From contig NZ_CP029684.2 of assembly GCF_004102045.2 (NCBI RefSeq), positions 992,001 to 1,056,000 on the forward strand: a DNA stretch of 64,000 bases, in the 5' to 3' direction. The notes beneath the pieces were generated by a model. It was not told where the DNA came from and did no database searches. It saw only the letters and a program-made list of their open reading frames with translations. Within the stretch, counting starts at the first letter, position 1. Each line of letters opens with the position of its first letter. This DNA is from Oenococcus sicerae. GTDB taxonomy: Bacteria; Bacillota; Bacilli; Lactobacillales; Lactobacillaceae. Positions 44,917 through 52,976 of this stretch are shown piece by piece. The position numbers and the translations under genes are program-made.

Positions 44917-45086
44917 TCTTTGTAAATTTTTGTACAAATTGGAAAAGTGCATGTTTACCGATTCCTAAAAATTGAAGAAATCAAAGATCTTTTATGATAC
45001 TGAGCCTGCAAAACTGATTTCAGCTGTTGGCGATGGATGCTTATAAAAGACAGAATGTAACTAACCAAAGAAAGTGGAAAACTATT

Positions 45087-46145
45087 ATGAAAGCAGCAGT
45101 TGTTCGTGAAAAAAATGATGGGTTCGTTGATCTGATAGATGATTGGCAGCCACGTGCCTTAGGTTTTGGAGATGCTTTAGTTGACGTTGAATATTGTGGA
45201 TTGTGTCATACAGATCTGCATTGTGCAAGCGGAGATTTTGGCGATCCAAATACGTTAGGTGAACGTAATGGCAATTTCCGCCGTGTGATCGGGCATGAAG
45301 GTGTTGGCATTGTTTCTAAATTAGGGGAAGGTGCTGATGATTATTTGAAGGTCGGCGACCGTGTATCGATCGCTTGGTTCTATGGCGCCTGCGGCGTTTG
45401 TGATTATTGTGTTTCCGGCAATGAGACCTTCTGCCGTAAAGTGAGAAATTCAGGTTACACAGTCGATGGTGCTATGGCTCAACAAGTAGTTGTTGATGCT
45501 AAATACGCTGTCAAAGTTCCTGCAGGTCTTGACCCTGTTGAAGCCTCTTCGATTACTTGTGCTGGTGTGACCATGTACAAGTCTTTGAAGGTCGGCGAGA
45601 CAAAGCCTGGCCAGTGGGTATCTGTTCATGGTGCTGGTGGATTAGGCAACTTGGCCGTTCAGTATGCACATAATGTCTTTGGTGCTCACGTGGTCGTCAT
45701 TGATGGCAACCCAGACAAATTGGAAGCTGCTAAAGAAAATGGTGCCGAAGTATTGATCAACCGTAAGCAGCCAGGAATCGATGTTGCTGCCGAAATTCAA
45801 AAAGCAACCGGTGGTGTTAACAACGCGCAAGTAACAGCTGTTAATGATGCTGCCTTCAAACAGGCCGTTGATTCATTGCGCCCAATGGGAAAGCTAGTTG
45901 CTGTTGCATTGCCGCAAGGCGACATGTCTTTGAATATTGTCAAAACAGTTCTGGATGGTATCGAAGTCCGTGGCTCATTGGTTGGAACTAGAGGCGACTT
46001 GAAAGAAGCCTTCCAGTTCGGAGCTGAAGGAAAAGTTCACCCGATCGTTGAAAAAGCTGACTTTAATGATTTGAACGATGTTATCCAAGAGATGAAAAAC
46101 GGCTCCATTACTGGCCGTAAAGTCTTCGATTTCACTCATATGTAA
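45087..46145 (+). CDS. adhP: Zinc-dependent alcohol dehydrogenase AdhP
   Basis: 352-residue medium-chain dehydrogenase. Catalytic zinc ligands: Cys in [11 protein letters not shown] and the GHEGVG motif; structural zinc cysteines in [20 protein letters not shown] loop [11 protein letters not shown]. The start is set at [10 protein letters not shown] (45087), as in AdhP homologues; the frame runs 20 codons further upstream without conservation. Interconverts ethanol and acetaldehyde in the cytoplasm. Codon choice looks biased to abundant tRNAs, suggesting high expression. Followed by a terminator. Confidence 0.95.
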   Translation: MKAAVVREKNDGFVDLIDDWQPRALGFGDALVDVEYCGLCHTDLHCASGDFGDPNTLGERNGNFRRVIGHEGVGIVSKLGEGADDYLKVGDRVSIAWFYGACGVCDYCVSGNETFCRKVRNSGYTVDGAMAQQVVVDAKYAVKVPAGLDPVEASSITCAGVTMYKSLKVGETKPGQWVSVHGAGGLGNLAVQYAHNVFGAHVVVIDGNPDKLEAAKENGAEVLINRKQPGIDVAAEIQKATGGVNNAQVTAVNDAAFKQAVDSLRPMGKLVAVALPQGDMSLNIVKTVLDGIEVRGSLVGTRGDLKEAFQFGAEGKVHPIVEKADFNDLNDVIQEMKNGSITGRKVFDFTHM

Positions 46146-46173
46146 TGTATCAGGGCAAAAAATCAGTTTTGTT

Positions 46174-46200
46174 AAAACTCGCTTAGGCGAGTTTTTTATT
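46174..46200. terminator. Terminator between adhP and convergent membrane gene
   Basis: AAAACTCGC / GCGAGTTTT with a four-base loop and T-run. It overlaps the last codons of the minus-strand gene. Confidence 0.88.
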
Positions 46201-47371
46201 TAAGTTCGATCGTGAAAATTTCATAGTTTTCAATATAAAGATTATTGAGATTCTGCATTAATAAGACCAGCCAGCCAAAAGCCAAACTAAAAGAAATGAT
46301 CTCAAAAGCGGTCAGCGACAAATAATGAACCGTTTGAAACAATATTTCAGACAAAACCATTAAGCCGGCAAAACCGTAAGCCGTTAGCAGGAATTCGCGC
46401 GTTACATTCGGGAGCAGCCATTTAAGACTAATGATCACCGCTAAGATGAAAACTACCAGCAAGTTAGCGGACCACCAGTGGAGCTGGTGCAGCCAATCAA
46501 TGGATCGATTGTTTTGAAAAACGCCGACCAAGCCGAACATAATAGAAGTACCTACCAGCAAGGCGCGGAGTATTTGCATTTTCCTTGTCGCAAATTTTTT
46601 GATTTGAAACAGTAGGGAGAAAATATAATCAATCAGTGTCAGCATGACTAAGGCTGAAAAAATCAAAGTGAAATTGAACTGCCACCAGTTGTTTGACAAA
46701 TTAGATCCTAGATAAGAAAAATTGATTTGCCACCAATCTTCTTGGGAATTGGTAATCATCGACAAAAATATACCGCCGACTAAAGTCGCGATCATGACGG
46801 TTGCTATTGTTGAAAAGCTGATAGATTGAGCAGCATTCATCATTAAGTAGCTGGCGATGCCGACGAATCCAGCGATCAGGGCCGAACTTGTATACGGATC
46901 CAAAATGACACCATGAAAAGCGAGATCAACGAAATAAAAGAAAAAAGAAGTAATAGCAAAATTTAAAATCGTAAAAGCGGTCGTGAGTGTTATGACTGAA
47001 CGAATTTTTATCCAAAAATTGGTAGCAACCAGCTGATTTTGGCCGAGCAGGAATAACGCAATCAGAAATGTCATGAATCCAAAGAAGACAGCTAAATAAA
47101 TCGTAATTTGACTGATCGAATTAGCACCTGATAAGTGGACATGACTCGTTTTTTGGACCATAAAATTAATCAGCGCAACGATTCCAGCCAACAGGCCTGG
47201 GACCATAAACCACCTTAAGGATTGGGTCTGGCTGCTAGCTCGGTCTTTTTTGGGTTCGATAATAATTTTGTCGCGATCTACGCGAGCTAGAAGTTCATCT
47301 CCGTAAGTTAAAGAAAGCCGATTCAAGGTTTCTTTAGGGATCGAGATGTGTATTTGTTGATTTGCAGTCAT
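46196..47371 (-). CDS. Membrane protein with N-terminal AbrB-like (SpoVT) domain
   Basis: 391 residues. The first about 40 residues (IHISIPKETLNRLSLTYGDELLA, RVDRDKIIIEPK) have the swapped-hairpin AbrB pattern: strand, helix with YGD turn, strand. From residue about 52 to the end the protein is hydrophobic with roughly ten segments, resembling DUF998-type proteins. A DNA-binding-type module fused to a polytopic membrane domain suggests a membrane-tethered regulator, or the AbrB fold serves in oligomerisation. Function unknown; the domain call is by eye. Confidence 0.75.
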   Translation of the reverse strand: MTANQQIHISIPKETLNRLSLTYGDELLARVDRDKIIIEPKKDRASSQTQSLRWFMVPGLLAGIVALINFMVQKTSHVHLSGANSISQITIYLAVFFGFMTFLIALFLLGQNQLVATNFWIKIRSVITLTTAFTILNFAITSFFFYFVDLAFHGVILDPYTSSALIAGFVGIASYLMMNAAQSISFSTIATVMIATLVGGIFLSMITNSQEDWWQINFSYLGSNLSNNWWQFNFTLIFSALVMLTLIDYIFSLLFQIKKFATRKMQILRALLVGTSIMFGLVGVFQNNRSIDWLHQLHWWSANLLVVFILAVIISLKWLLPNVTREFLLTAYGFAGLMVLSEILFQTVHYLSLTAFEIISFSLAFGWLVLLMQNLNNLYIENYEIFTIELK

Positions 47372-47435
47372 TAACTAAGTTTATCTCAAAATTGGATCCT
47401 GTTGGCACTGCTTGAATAGCGTAAAATAAATAAAT

Positions 47436-48590
47436 ATGCAAAAAGTATTTATCGTTGCTGCAGCCAGGACGCCGATTGGCAAGTTCGGCGGTTTGCTAAA
47501 AAATAAAACGGCTGTCGAATTGGCCACGATCGTCATCAAATCCTTATTGTTGAGATCAAAAATCGCAGCTAGTCAAATAGATGAAGTCTATATGGGAAAT
47601 GTTTTGCAAGCCGGTGAGGGTCCTAATCCAGCTCGACAAGCATCTCTATTAGCCGGATTGCCGATTTCGGTGCCGGCCAGCACGATTAATGATGTCTGCG
47701 GATCAGGCCTGCAGGCGATCAATTTATCAGCCAAACTGATTGCTTCTGGTTTTAATGATTTGATCTTAGTTGGTGGTATGGAATCAATGTCAAATGCGCC
47801 ATTTTTGCTCAGTGATCACCGTTTTGGCCAGAAGTTAGGCAATGAGAAGCTCGAAGACGGCCTGCTGCGGGATGCCTTAGTTGACCCGATCGCCGGCATT
47901 CACATGGGCATCACAGCTGAAAATATTGCTGAAAAATATCATATCAGTCGTCAAGATATGGATGCCTATTCGTTGCTGTCCCATCAGCGTGCTGTGGCAG
48001 CTGATCAGCATGGTGCTTTTAATGATGAATTGATTTCCTTGGCCGAGATCAAAAAGGATCAAGCCCCGCGAACGGATACCTCATTAGAACAGTTGAGTAA
48101 ACTGAAGACTGTTTTCAAAACTGATGGTAAAGTAACGGCTGGTAATGCCTCTGGGATCAATGATGGGGCGGCCGGTGTCATTTTAGCTAGTGAAAAAAAA
48201 GTTGCAGAGCTAGGTCTATCGCCCTTGGCCGAATGGCAGTTTGGCAATATTGTTGGTGTTGATCCAGAAATCATGGGCATTGGACCTGTTTTTGCCATTC
48301 GTGATCTTTATGAAAAGACTGGTCTCGCTGACGCAGATATTGATTTTTACGAATTGAACGAAGCATACGCGGCACAGGTTTTGGCTGATGTACAGGTCTT
48401 GAATTTGGACTTAGCCAAAGTGAATCCGAATGGTGGTGCCATCGCCTTAGGACATCCAGTTGGTGCTTCTGGTGCACGCATTCTCGTAACTTTAGTCTAC
48501 GATTTGATTCATGGAAATAGAAAACGCGGCATTGCAAGTCTATGTGTTGGCGGTGGTATGGGGCTCTCAACTTTGATAAAACGTCTTTAA
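47436..48590 (+). CDS. Acetyl-CoA C-acetyltransferase (thiolase)
   Basis: 384-residue thiolase condensing two acetyl-CoA to acetoacetyl-CoA (first step of the mevalonate route). The acylated Cys is in NDVCGSGLQAI (about residue 88), the His in GGAIALGHPVGASGARI and the second Cys in SLCVGGGMG. The opening VFIVAAARTPIGKFGG is typical. No HMG-CoA synthase or reductase is adjacent. It is located just before tRNA-Ser, at the border of the accessory island. Confidence 0.95.
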   Translation: MQKVFIVAAARTPIGKFGGLLKNKTAVELATIVIKSLLLRSKIAASQIDEVYMGNVLQAGEGPNPARQASLLAGLPISVPASTINDVCGSGLQAINLSAKLIASGFNDLILVGGMESMSNAPFLLSDHRFGQKLGNEKLEDGLLRDALVDPIAGIHMGITAENIAEKYHISRQDMDAYSLLSHQRAVAADQHGAFNDELISLAEIKKDQAPRTDTSLEQLSKLKTVFKTDGKVTAGNASGINDGAAGVILASEKKVAELGLSPLAEWQFGNIVGVDPEIMGIGPVFAIRDLYEKTGLADADIDFYELNEAYAAQVLADVQVLNLDLAKVNPNGGAIALGHPVGASGARILVTLVYDLIHGNRKRGIASLCVGGGMGLSTLIKRL

Positions 48591-48643
48591 TTTGGGAAAA
48601 TGATGGATTTTTGTTACGATAAAAGTGTAAAATGTTTAAGTTC

Positions 48644-48731
48644 GGATGGATACCCAAGTGGCTGAAGGGGTCGGTCTAGAAAACCGATAGGTCGTGTATG
48701 CGGCGCGAGAGTTCGAATCTCTCTCCATCCA
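48644..48731 (+). tRNA. tRNA-Ser (anticodon AGA)
   Basis: Class II tRNA. Acceptor GGATGGA/TCCATCC, D-arm CCC/GGG with AGTGGCTGAA (serine-like), anticodon stem TCGGT/ACCGA around loop CTAGAAA (anticodon AGA), long variable arm (GTCG/CGGC), T-arm GAGAG/CTCTC with TTCGAAT, discriminator A, no encoded CCA. A34 is unusual in bacteria outside tRNA-Arg(ACG) and would probably need deamination to inosine. Confidence 0.92.
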
Positions 48732-48737
48732 TTGCGT

Positions 48738-48856
48738 TATGTTGGCAAGGCGTTTTAACCGTTTGGTTGAGCGCTTTTTGTTTGCTTTAGCTGTTTTAGA
48801 TATTACCTGATATTGCTTATGACAGTAATACGATTTCTTAGGAAAGTGTAGTTATT
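48738..48856 (+). repeat. Copy B of the RNA-gene-flanking repeat (behind tRNA-Ser)
   Basis: 119 bases beginning seven bases after the tRNA-Ser 3' end. Homologous to 25853-25982 behind tmRNA, opposite orientation, with about a dozen substitutions and one 11-base gap by manual alignment. It includes a terminator-like hairpin (GCGTTTTAACC / GGTTGAGCGC plus T5, 48747-48779) that would end tRNA-Ser transcription. The remainder to 48992 is AT-rich with no supported gene. Confidence 0.85.
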
Positions 48857-48992
48857 AAAATAATCGCTCCAGATGCTATTCCATTAAGTGAAGTTTTTAT
48901 CGTAAGATAACTTGTTATCAGCTCTTAGGTGATTGAAAATGAAGTTATGAACTAGACAAATTGATAGATAGCTATAACGTTCATGTGTTGAG

Positions 48993-49404
48993 CTATTCCT
49001 GATATTTACTAATGAGGTCTAACACAGTTAACAGGATCGAAATAGTACATAGACTGTAAATCAATCGATAATAATAGCTATTAGTTGATTTATTTCTTTG
49101 AACGATAATCAATGTTAATAACCATCCAACAAGAGGAACTAGGAAAGCTGCTAAAACAAGTATTAAAAGATTAATGCCTTCATCTTTAGTGGGATTTTTG
49201 ACTATGAGATCGTTAGCAGACTTGGGTAGATGGTATATCTGTGCAATTTTTTTTCAGGCTTTCTTTGTCAGGCTTAGTTCGATCTTGTTCCCAACTCGAT
49301 ACAGTCTGATGACTAACGTGTAATTTGATAGCAACTTGTTCTTGGGACAAGGCATTGTGACGCCGATTTTCTTTAAGAATTTTGCCTATGAGCATTAGTA
49401 TCAT
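48993..49404 (-). pseudogene. XRE helix-turn-helix membrane protein, interrupted at an A8 tract
   Basis: The zero frame (49213-49404) encodes 63 residues: an XRE HTH (ALSQEQVAIKLHVSHQTVSSWEQDRTKPD) and then an early stop. At the homopolymer 49247-49254 (A8 in the mRNA) a one-base shift continues as LKKIAQIYHLPKS, NDLIVKNPTKDEGINLL and two membrane segments (LLILVLAAFLVPLVGWLL and YSLCTISILLTVLDLI), ending at 48993. The joined product is about 133-136 residues, a well-known layout of HTH plus membrane anchor. Either an indel in A8 or transcriptional slippage. Starts at 49404 or 49395. A perfect inverted repeat covers the start codon. Confidence 0.75.
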
Positions 49405-49431
49405 CTCCGTTCTTACGCTGATGATACTAAT
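49394..49431. promoter_or_regulatory. Perfect 12-bp inverted repeat at the HTH start codon
   Basis: ATTAGTATCATC (49394-49405) / GATGATACTAAT (49420-49431) with a 14-base spacer. It spans the start codons and ribosome site of the HTH gene and faces the divergent small membrane gene; probably its operator. Confidence 0.75.
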
Positions 49432-49595
49432 AAATATATTGTCTCTTCAATTTTTTTGCCACACGTTGCAACATTTTGCGACAAAAATTGTTGCGCTTTT
49501 TCCGATTTGATCAAGCACATCAGGGCTTATGATGAGCTTATAAATAATTATTTATAAAAATAAATCGATTGGGAAAGTAATAGGAAACGACAATT

Positions 49596-49781
49596 ATGAA
49601 AAATGACAAAGCTAAAAAAACTGGTTTAATAGCTGGAGCTAGTGTTCTGATGGCAGCTATTATCAATGAACTTCTATTGCCTTTATTTGTTAGTCCGACT
49701 TTCCTTTGGTTGATTAAATTAGTGGTGGTTATGATTTCTGTTTATCTAGCTTATATTTTCGCTAAGCAGCTTGATCATTAA
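49596..49781 (+). CDS. Small hydrophobic protein
   Basis: 61 residues: a basic N-terminus (KNDKAKKTG) and two membrane segments (LIAGASVLMAAIINELLLPLF and LWLIKLVVVMISVYLAYIFA; the first quoted in part as GASVLMAAIINELL). AGGAAA lies about ten bases before the ATG. It is divergent from the HTH-membrane gene, with repeats of TTGC-rich words (49464-49500) between them, suggesting common control. Family not recognised. Confidence 0.55.
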   Translation: MKNDKAKKTGLIAGASVLMAAIINELLLPLFVSPTFLWLIKLVVVMISVYLAYIFAKQLDH

Positions 49782-50039
49782 CGTGACGATGACTAATTCA
49801 GGGCCACTAACTTAAAAGATACTGATTGCTACGACTGTTGGGCTACGTTTTTTGTGGGTTCATTGGTTAAATACGAAGGCCTTATTTATTCTCGGAGCCA
49901 GTATTGGCTAGACCATGTATCTGTTAAAACTTTGCTCCTATACTGAAAATTCGGACTGCTTTATTCCTAGGGCATCATCCGAGATAATCAAGTATCGAAG
50001 TTTTTTTATTATGAAAGCAAAAGATACTCACCTGAATTT
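49782..50039. other. Degenerate stretch without supportable gene
   Basis: 258 bases. One plus-strand frame shows hydrophobic residues (ILIATTVGLRFLWVHWL, LFILGASIG) before a stop, consistent with a decayed membrane-protein gene, but no start, ribosome site or family match was found. Confidence 0.35.
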
Positions 50040-50275
50040 AAATCATCAATTGTTAACTTGTACAACGAGAGACGTTGTGCTAATTCCCTCGCCAATGAAA
50101 TATCATTTGGCTGGCCAAACTGTCACAGATTGGGGAAAAAACCCCAAATCATTGTGATTGATGTCAATGGTCAAACAGTGACTCGTGCTGAATTTAATGC
50201 GATGCAAAAAGAAGTTGCTCGTCTAAAAGAAGAAAACAAAATCCTGAAATTAGCGGCTGTTTCACTAGGCGAACA
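50040..50275 (+). pseudogene. IS3-family transposase OrfA remnant
   Basis: The segment reads, across two frames, as the HTH and coiled-coil end of an IS3-type OrfA. One frame has NHQLLTCTTRDVVLIPS, then HLAGQTVTDWGKNPK (HTH recognition part). The other continues VNGQTVTRAEFNAMQKEVARL then KEENKILKLAAV, the classic leucine-zipper tail. There is no OrfB and no clean terminal repeats were recognised, so this is debris of an insertion element in the island. Confidence 0.6.
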
Positions 50276-50342
50276 TCGCAAGCAACGCGTAAGACCCATT
50301 TTCCTAATCCCACCTGATTTTGGATGTGGCCAAATATTTTAA

Positions 50343-50725
50343 TTGGTTCAACAGCGAAAGAATCAGGATTGCCGATCGAAAAATGAAAGTAACCTAACCA
50401 ATTCAACCCTAGATGAAAAATAGTCTGAACTATTGACTTAGGAGCAGTTTTTACTGATACCTTAATTGTGAACTATTCACATTTGTCGTATTTTGTGAAT
50501 ATATAGCATAGTTCTTAAGAGATGATTAAGCCGCTGCTGCATTAGGTCGCGAAACGATTCTACAGAACTTCTAAATAAACCTAAGTTATATGCTCTTAGT
50601 AATGTCTTCACATGAATTCTATTAAAAGAACCTGCAATTGTTAATTTATGAGCTGGTTTTGCTTTATCAAAACAAACCTGTTATTATTTATGTAGTACGA
50701 TGGTAAACACAAAGAGGACAATATA
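50343..50725. other. Intergenic stretch with possible gene debris
   Basis: 383 bases with no intact gene. A minus-strand open run of about 45 codons (around 50470-50605, containing RAYNLGLFRSS and FRDLMQQRLNHLL) could be a transposase fragment, but I cannot name it. The dinJ promoter should lie at the right end. Confidence 0.3.
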
Positions 50726-51004
50726 ATGAGTGCTAGCGTTATTAAAAATAAAACAGTCTCGACCCGAGTCACCGCTGATATTAGTGAACGGGCTAAAAAT
50801 AATTTGGCCCAGCAGGGGTTAACTGTTTCTGAATATATTCGCTTATCATTAGTTAAGGCCGCTAACAATGAAGTCCGTTTAGTTAGCTTTTTAGATTCGC
50901 CCGCAGCCTTAGTCGCTAAAGAAGAAGCAGAAATAGGTCAAGTAAAAAACATTGGCTCATTGGCGGACTTTGATGATTGGATCGATAAACTGGATGCAAA
51001 TTAA
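50726..51004 (+). CDS. dinJ: RelB/DinJ-family antitoxin
   Basis: 92 residues. The N-terminal half is a ribbon-helix-helix (TVSTRVTADISERAKNNLAQ, then GLTVSEYIRLSLVKAA), binding DNA and repressing the operon; the acidic C-terminal part (AEIGQVKNIGSLADFDDWIDKL) would wrap the toxin. AGAGGA precedes the ATG. Its last codons overlap the toxin gene by 11 bases. Lies in the accessory island behind tRNA-Ser. Confidence 0.88.
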   Translation: MSASVIKNKTVSTRVTADISERAKNNLAQQGLTVSEYIRLSLVKAANNEVRLVSFLDSPAALVAKEEAEIGQVKNIGSLADFDDWIDKLDAN

Positions 51005-51296
51005 ACAGACCGAATCTTTTGAACGTGAATTAAAAAAGTTAGCCAAAAAGCACTTTCCGATAGCCATCTTAAAACCTTGTTTAAAAGCAATTATCAAACA
51101 AGACAATTCAACTTTAAAACAGATCAAGGATCATCCACTAGCAGGCAATTGGCGAGGCTATCGTGAATTTCATCCTGCCAGATATGGCAACTATGGCAAA
51201 AATTATGATAGTTGGATTATCATTTACCGGCTAGATCGTGATGAATTGGTTTTGTTATTGGTCGCGACTGGCTCTCATGATATCTTGAATCAATAA
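50994..51296 (+). CDS. yafQ: YafQ-family mRNA interferase toxin
   Basis: 100 residues in the RelE superfamily, YafQ type. MQIKQTESFERELKKLAKKH opens the helical hairpin; DHPLAGNWRGYREFHPARYG and WIIIYRLDRDELVLLLVATGSHDIL (quoted in part: SWIIIYRLDRDEL) form the beta-sheet core, with the C-terminal GSHDIL including the catalytic-type His. The start at ATG 50994 overlaps dinJ; the longer frame reads into antitoxin sequence. It cleaves translated mRNA in the A site in characterised relatives. Confidence 0.88.
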   Translation: MQIKQTESFERELKKLAKKHFPIAILKPCLKAIIKQDNSTLKQIKDHPLAGNWRGYREFHPARYGNYGKNYDSWIIIYRLDRDELVLLLVATGSHDILNQ

Positions 51297-51322
51297 CAAT
51301 ATTTTTGAGGGGCTATTTATAT

Positions 51323-51886
51323 TTATAGACCCTTAGAAAAGTAATTATCAGCACGTTTTTTGATTTCTTGTACAATCGGTGTTTTAGCGTCAGCGTATTC
51401 TTGCACGGTTTCCCATTTCTTAGAAGCTAATTTTTGTTTTGACGCTTCATACCATGATTTGTCATGATCGTTTATACGTAGCCAATTACGAAAATTAAGC
51501 ATTTCTTGGGCTTCCGTACACCCTGAACTGAACACGTGCAAATTAACATTTTTTGTGTTGCTTTTAAACATTCTATGTTCAAACCATTCAGGTTCCCTAA
51601 TTCTTAAAATATAGCCTTTAGCGATCAAATTAGGTACGTAATCTTCTTCTTTTGAGGAATCATTAACTAACAATAGAATATCAATTATTGGTTTTGCACT
51701 CAATCCCGGGACAGAAGTTGAACCAACATGTTCGACTAAAAGTGCCTTTCCCTGTAATGCTGCTTTTTTTTGTTCTTCCTCAAGATATGAATTTATCCAA
51801 GTAGGATCATAAGGTTGAAGTTTGATTTGAGGATTTTGTTCAACTTTTCCAAGTGTGACACTTTCAGTATATTTTTTCCTGTCCAT
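51323..51886 (-). CDS. GrpB/UPF0157 family protein
   Basis: 187-residue protein of the GrpB family, a nucleotidyltransferase-like fold. Signature: VEHVGSTSVPGLSAKPIIDI (the GSTSVPGL-x-AKPxIDI motif) and FEHRMFKSNTKNVNLHVF. A GAGGG ribosome site precedes the ATG. Family function is not established; it is common in accessory regions. Stand-alone gene. Confidence 0.9.
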   Translation of the reverse strand: MDRKKYTESVTLGKVEQNPQIKLQPYDPTWINSYLEEEQKKAALQGKALLVEHVGSTSVPGLSAKPIIDILLLVNDSSKEEDYVPNLIAKGYILRIREPEWFEHRMFKSNTKNVNLHVFSSGCTEAQEMLNFRNWLRINDHDKSWYEASKQKLASKKWETVQEYADAKTPIVQEIKKRADNYFSKGL

Positions 51887-52219
51887 TATTTACCCTCTTC
51901 AAAAAAACTAAAGTAGTAATTATATTAGGTGTATTTTTTGACCAAAGACAATATAATCTAGCATTTCTTCGGTCTAACTTAATCTAGATCTAAATAAATG
52001 AGTGCCATGAGGCTTTGCTGTATAGTTCAAGAAATGATGCTTTAAAGTTAATGATACCAATTAGTTATATGAAGAATATGCCTTCAAAACGAAAAATTGG
52101 GGGTGTTTTAGATTATTTAAAAACTAGCTAACGCTTGATCTCCAGACGAGAAATTCGCGATATGGCATACAAAAAGACGGAGTGCTTAATTTAATATAAC
52201 TGCGCCGGTTTTTTATTTT
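51887..52219. other. Intergenic stretch, nothing recognised
   Basis: 333 AT-rich bases without an open frame of note. A short GC-rich patch precedes a T-run near 52202-52215, perhaps a weak terminator. No tRNA, repeat or promoter was convincing. Confidence 0.4.
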
Positions 52220-52588
52220 CTATATTTCGTATAATAAATACTCATCTTCAGTAACAAAGCAACTCATCAATTGCCGAGCTTCACTAGAAAGGCTTGTTTG
52301 AGGGAAATTGGCTACTAAAGAACAAAGATATAGGTATTTATGGCTATGGCGTTTCGAAAAATCCTTGTTTCCAAATTTACCTTGTATTTTGTCAAATAGC
52401 TGCTGAATATCTCTAGTTGTATCGCAGTTAACAAACTTTTTTAAATAAAAAAATTGGGATCTATCTGTATTGTCAATCATTGATTTAGCAGTATTGATGG
52501 TTAAAAAAAGCCATTGATTCAAATCAATTAATTGTTTAGGCTGGCGGCTTAGTTCCTTTTTCGTTGATTCAAACAATGCATTCTTCAT
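52220..52588 (-). CDS. Hypothetical protein
   Basis: 122 residues, soluble, mostly helical by composition (KELSRQPKQLIDLNQWLFLTI, then DIQQLFDKIQGKFGNKDFSK). GAGG precedes the ATG at 52588 by five bases, supporting expression. I do not recognise the family. It lies 80 bases downstream of another small unknown gene on the same strand, and they may form a pair inside the island. Confidence 0.6.
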   Translation of the reverse strand: MKNALFESTKKELSRQPKQLIDLNQWLFLTINTAKSMIDNTDRSQFFYLKKFVNCDTTRDIQQLFDKIQGKFGNKDFSKRHSHKYLYLCSLVANFPQTSLSSEARQLMSCFVTEDEYLLYEI

Positions 52589-52668
52589 GGTATCCTCATC
52601 TTCTTTGTTGCAGATTGTCCGCCATTCCTCTGCTTGCTCGGTCTCTGAGTTTTGTTTAGCAAAGTCAG

Positions 52669-52902
52669 TCAGTTGTTGTTGGCTGCGTTTTCAGTTTGGT
52701 ATTTATACAACTCAATAATCAGGTTAGCCATCAGTTGTCTTAAGTTGGCATCAACAATTCCCGTCATGGATGCTAGACTGAGAGCACCTAACGTAGCACC
52801 TTTATTTTGTATTGTGTTCACGATCTTAGTTAAGCCCTGATCATTTCTTCTCAATCGATCTAATTCAGTATCATCTACTATATATAATTTTTGATTAACC
52901 AT
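52669..52902 (-). CDS. Hypothetical protein
   Basis: 77 residues, opening MVNQKLYIVDDTELDRLRRN, with a small-residue middle (GATLGALSLASMTGIV) and a helical C-terminus ending in Asn. Could be a component of an unknown small two-gene unit with 52220-52588. No motif recognised. The ribosome site is weak (CCAAAGGGC-type), so the start is uncertain. Confidence 0.5.
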   Translation of the reverse strand: MVNQKLYIVDDTELDRLRRNDQGLTKIVNTIQNKGATLGALSLASMTGIVDANLRQLMANLIIELYKYQTENAANNN

Positions 52903-52976
52903 TCAGCCCTTTGGGGTACACATACGCTTATCATAAAGCTATCAATAACTTATTTAAATGAAATGAGGAACAAATT

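Noticed and set aside
50194-50406. 70-codon minus-strand frame opposite the OrfA remnant
   Set aside because: Overlaps better-supported transposase sequence and shows no recognisable protein.
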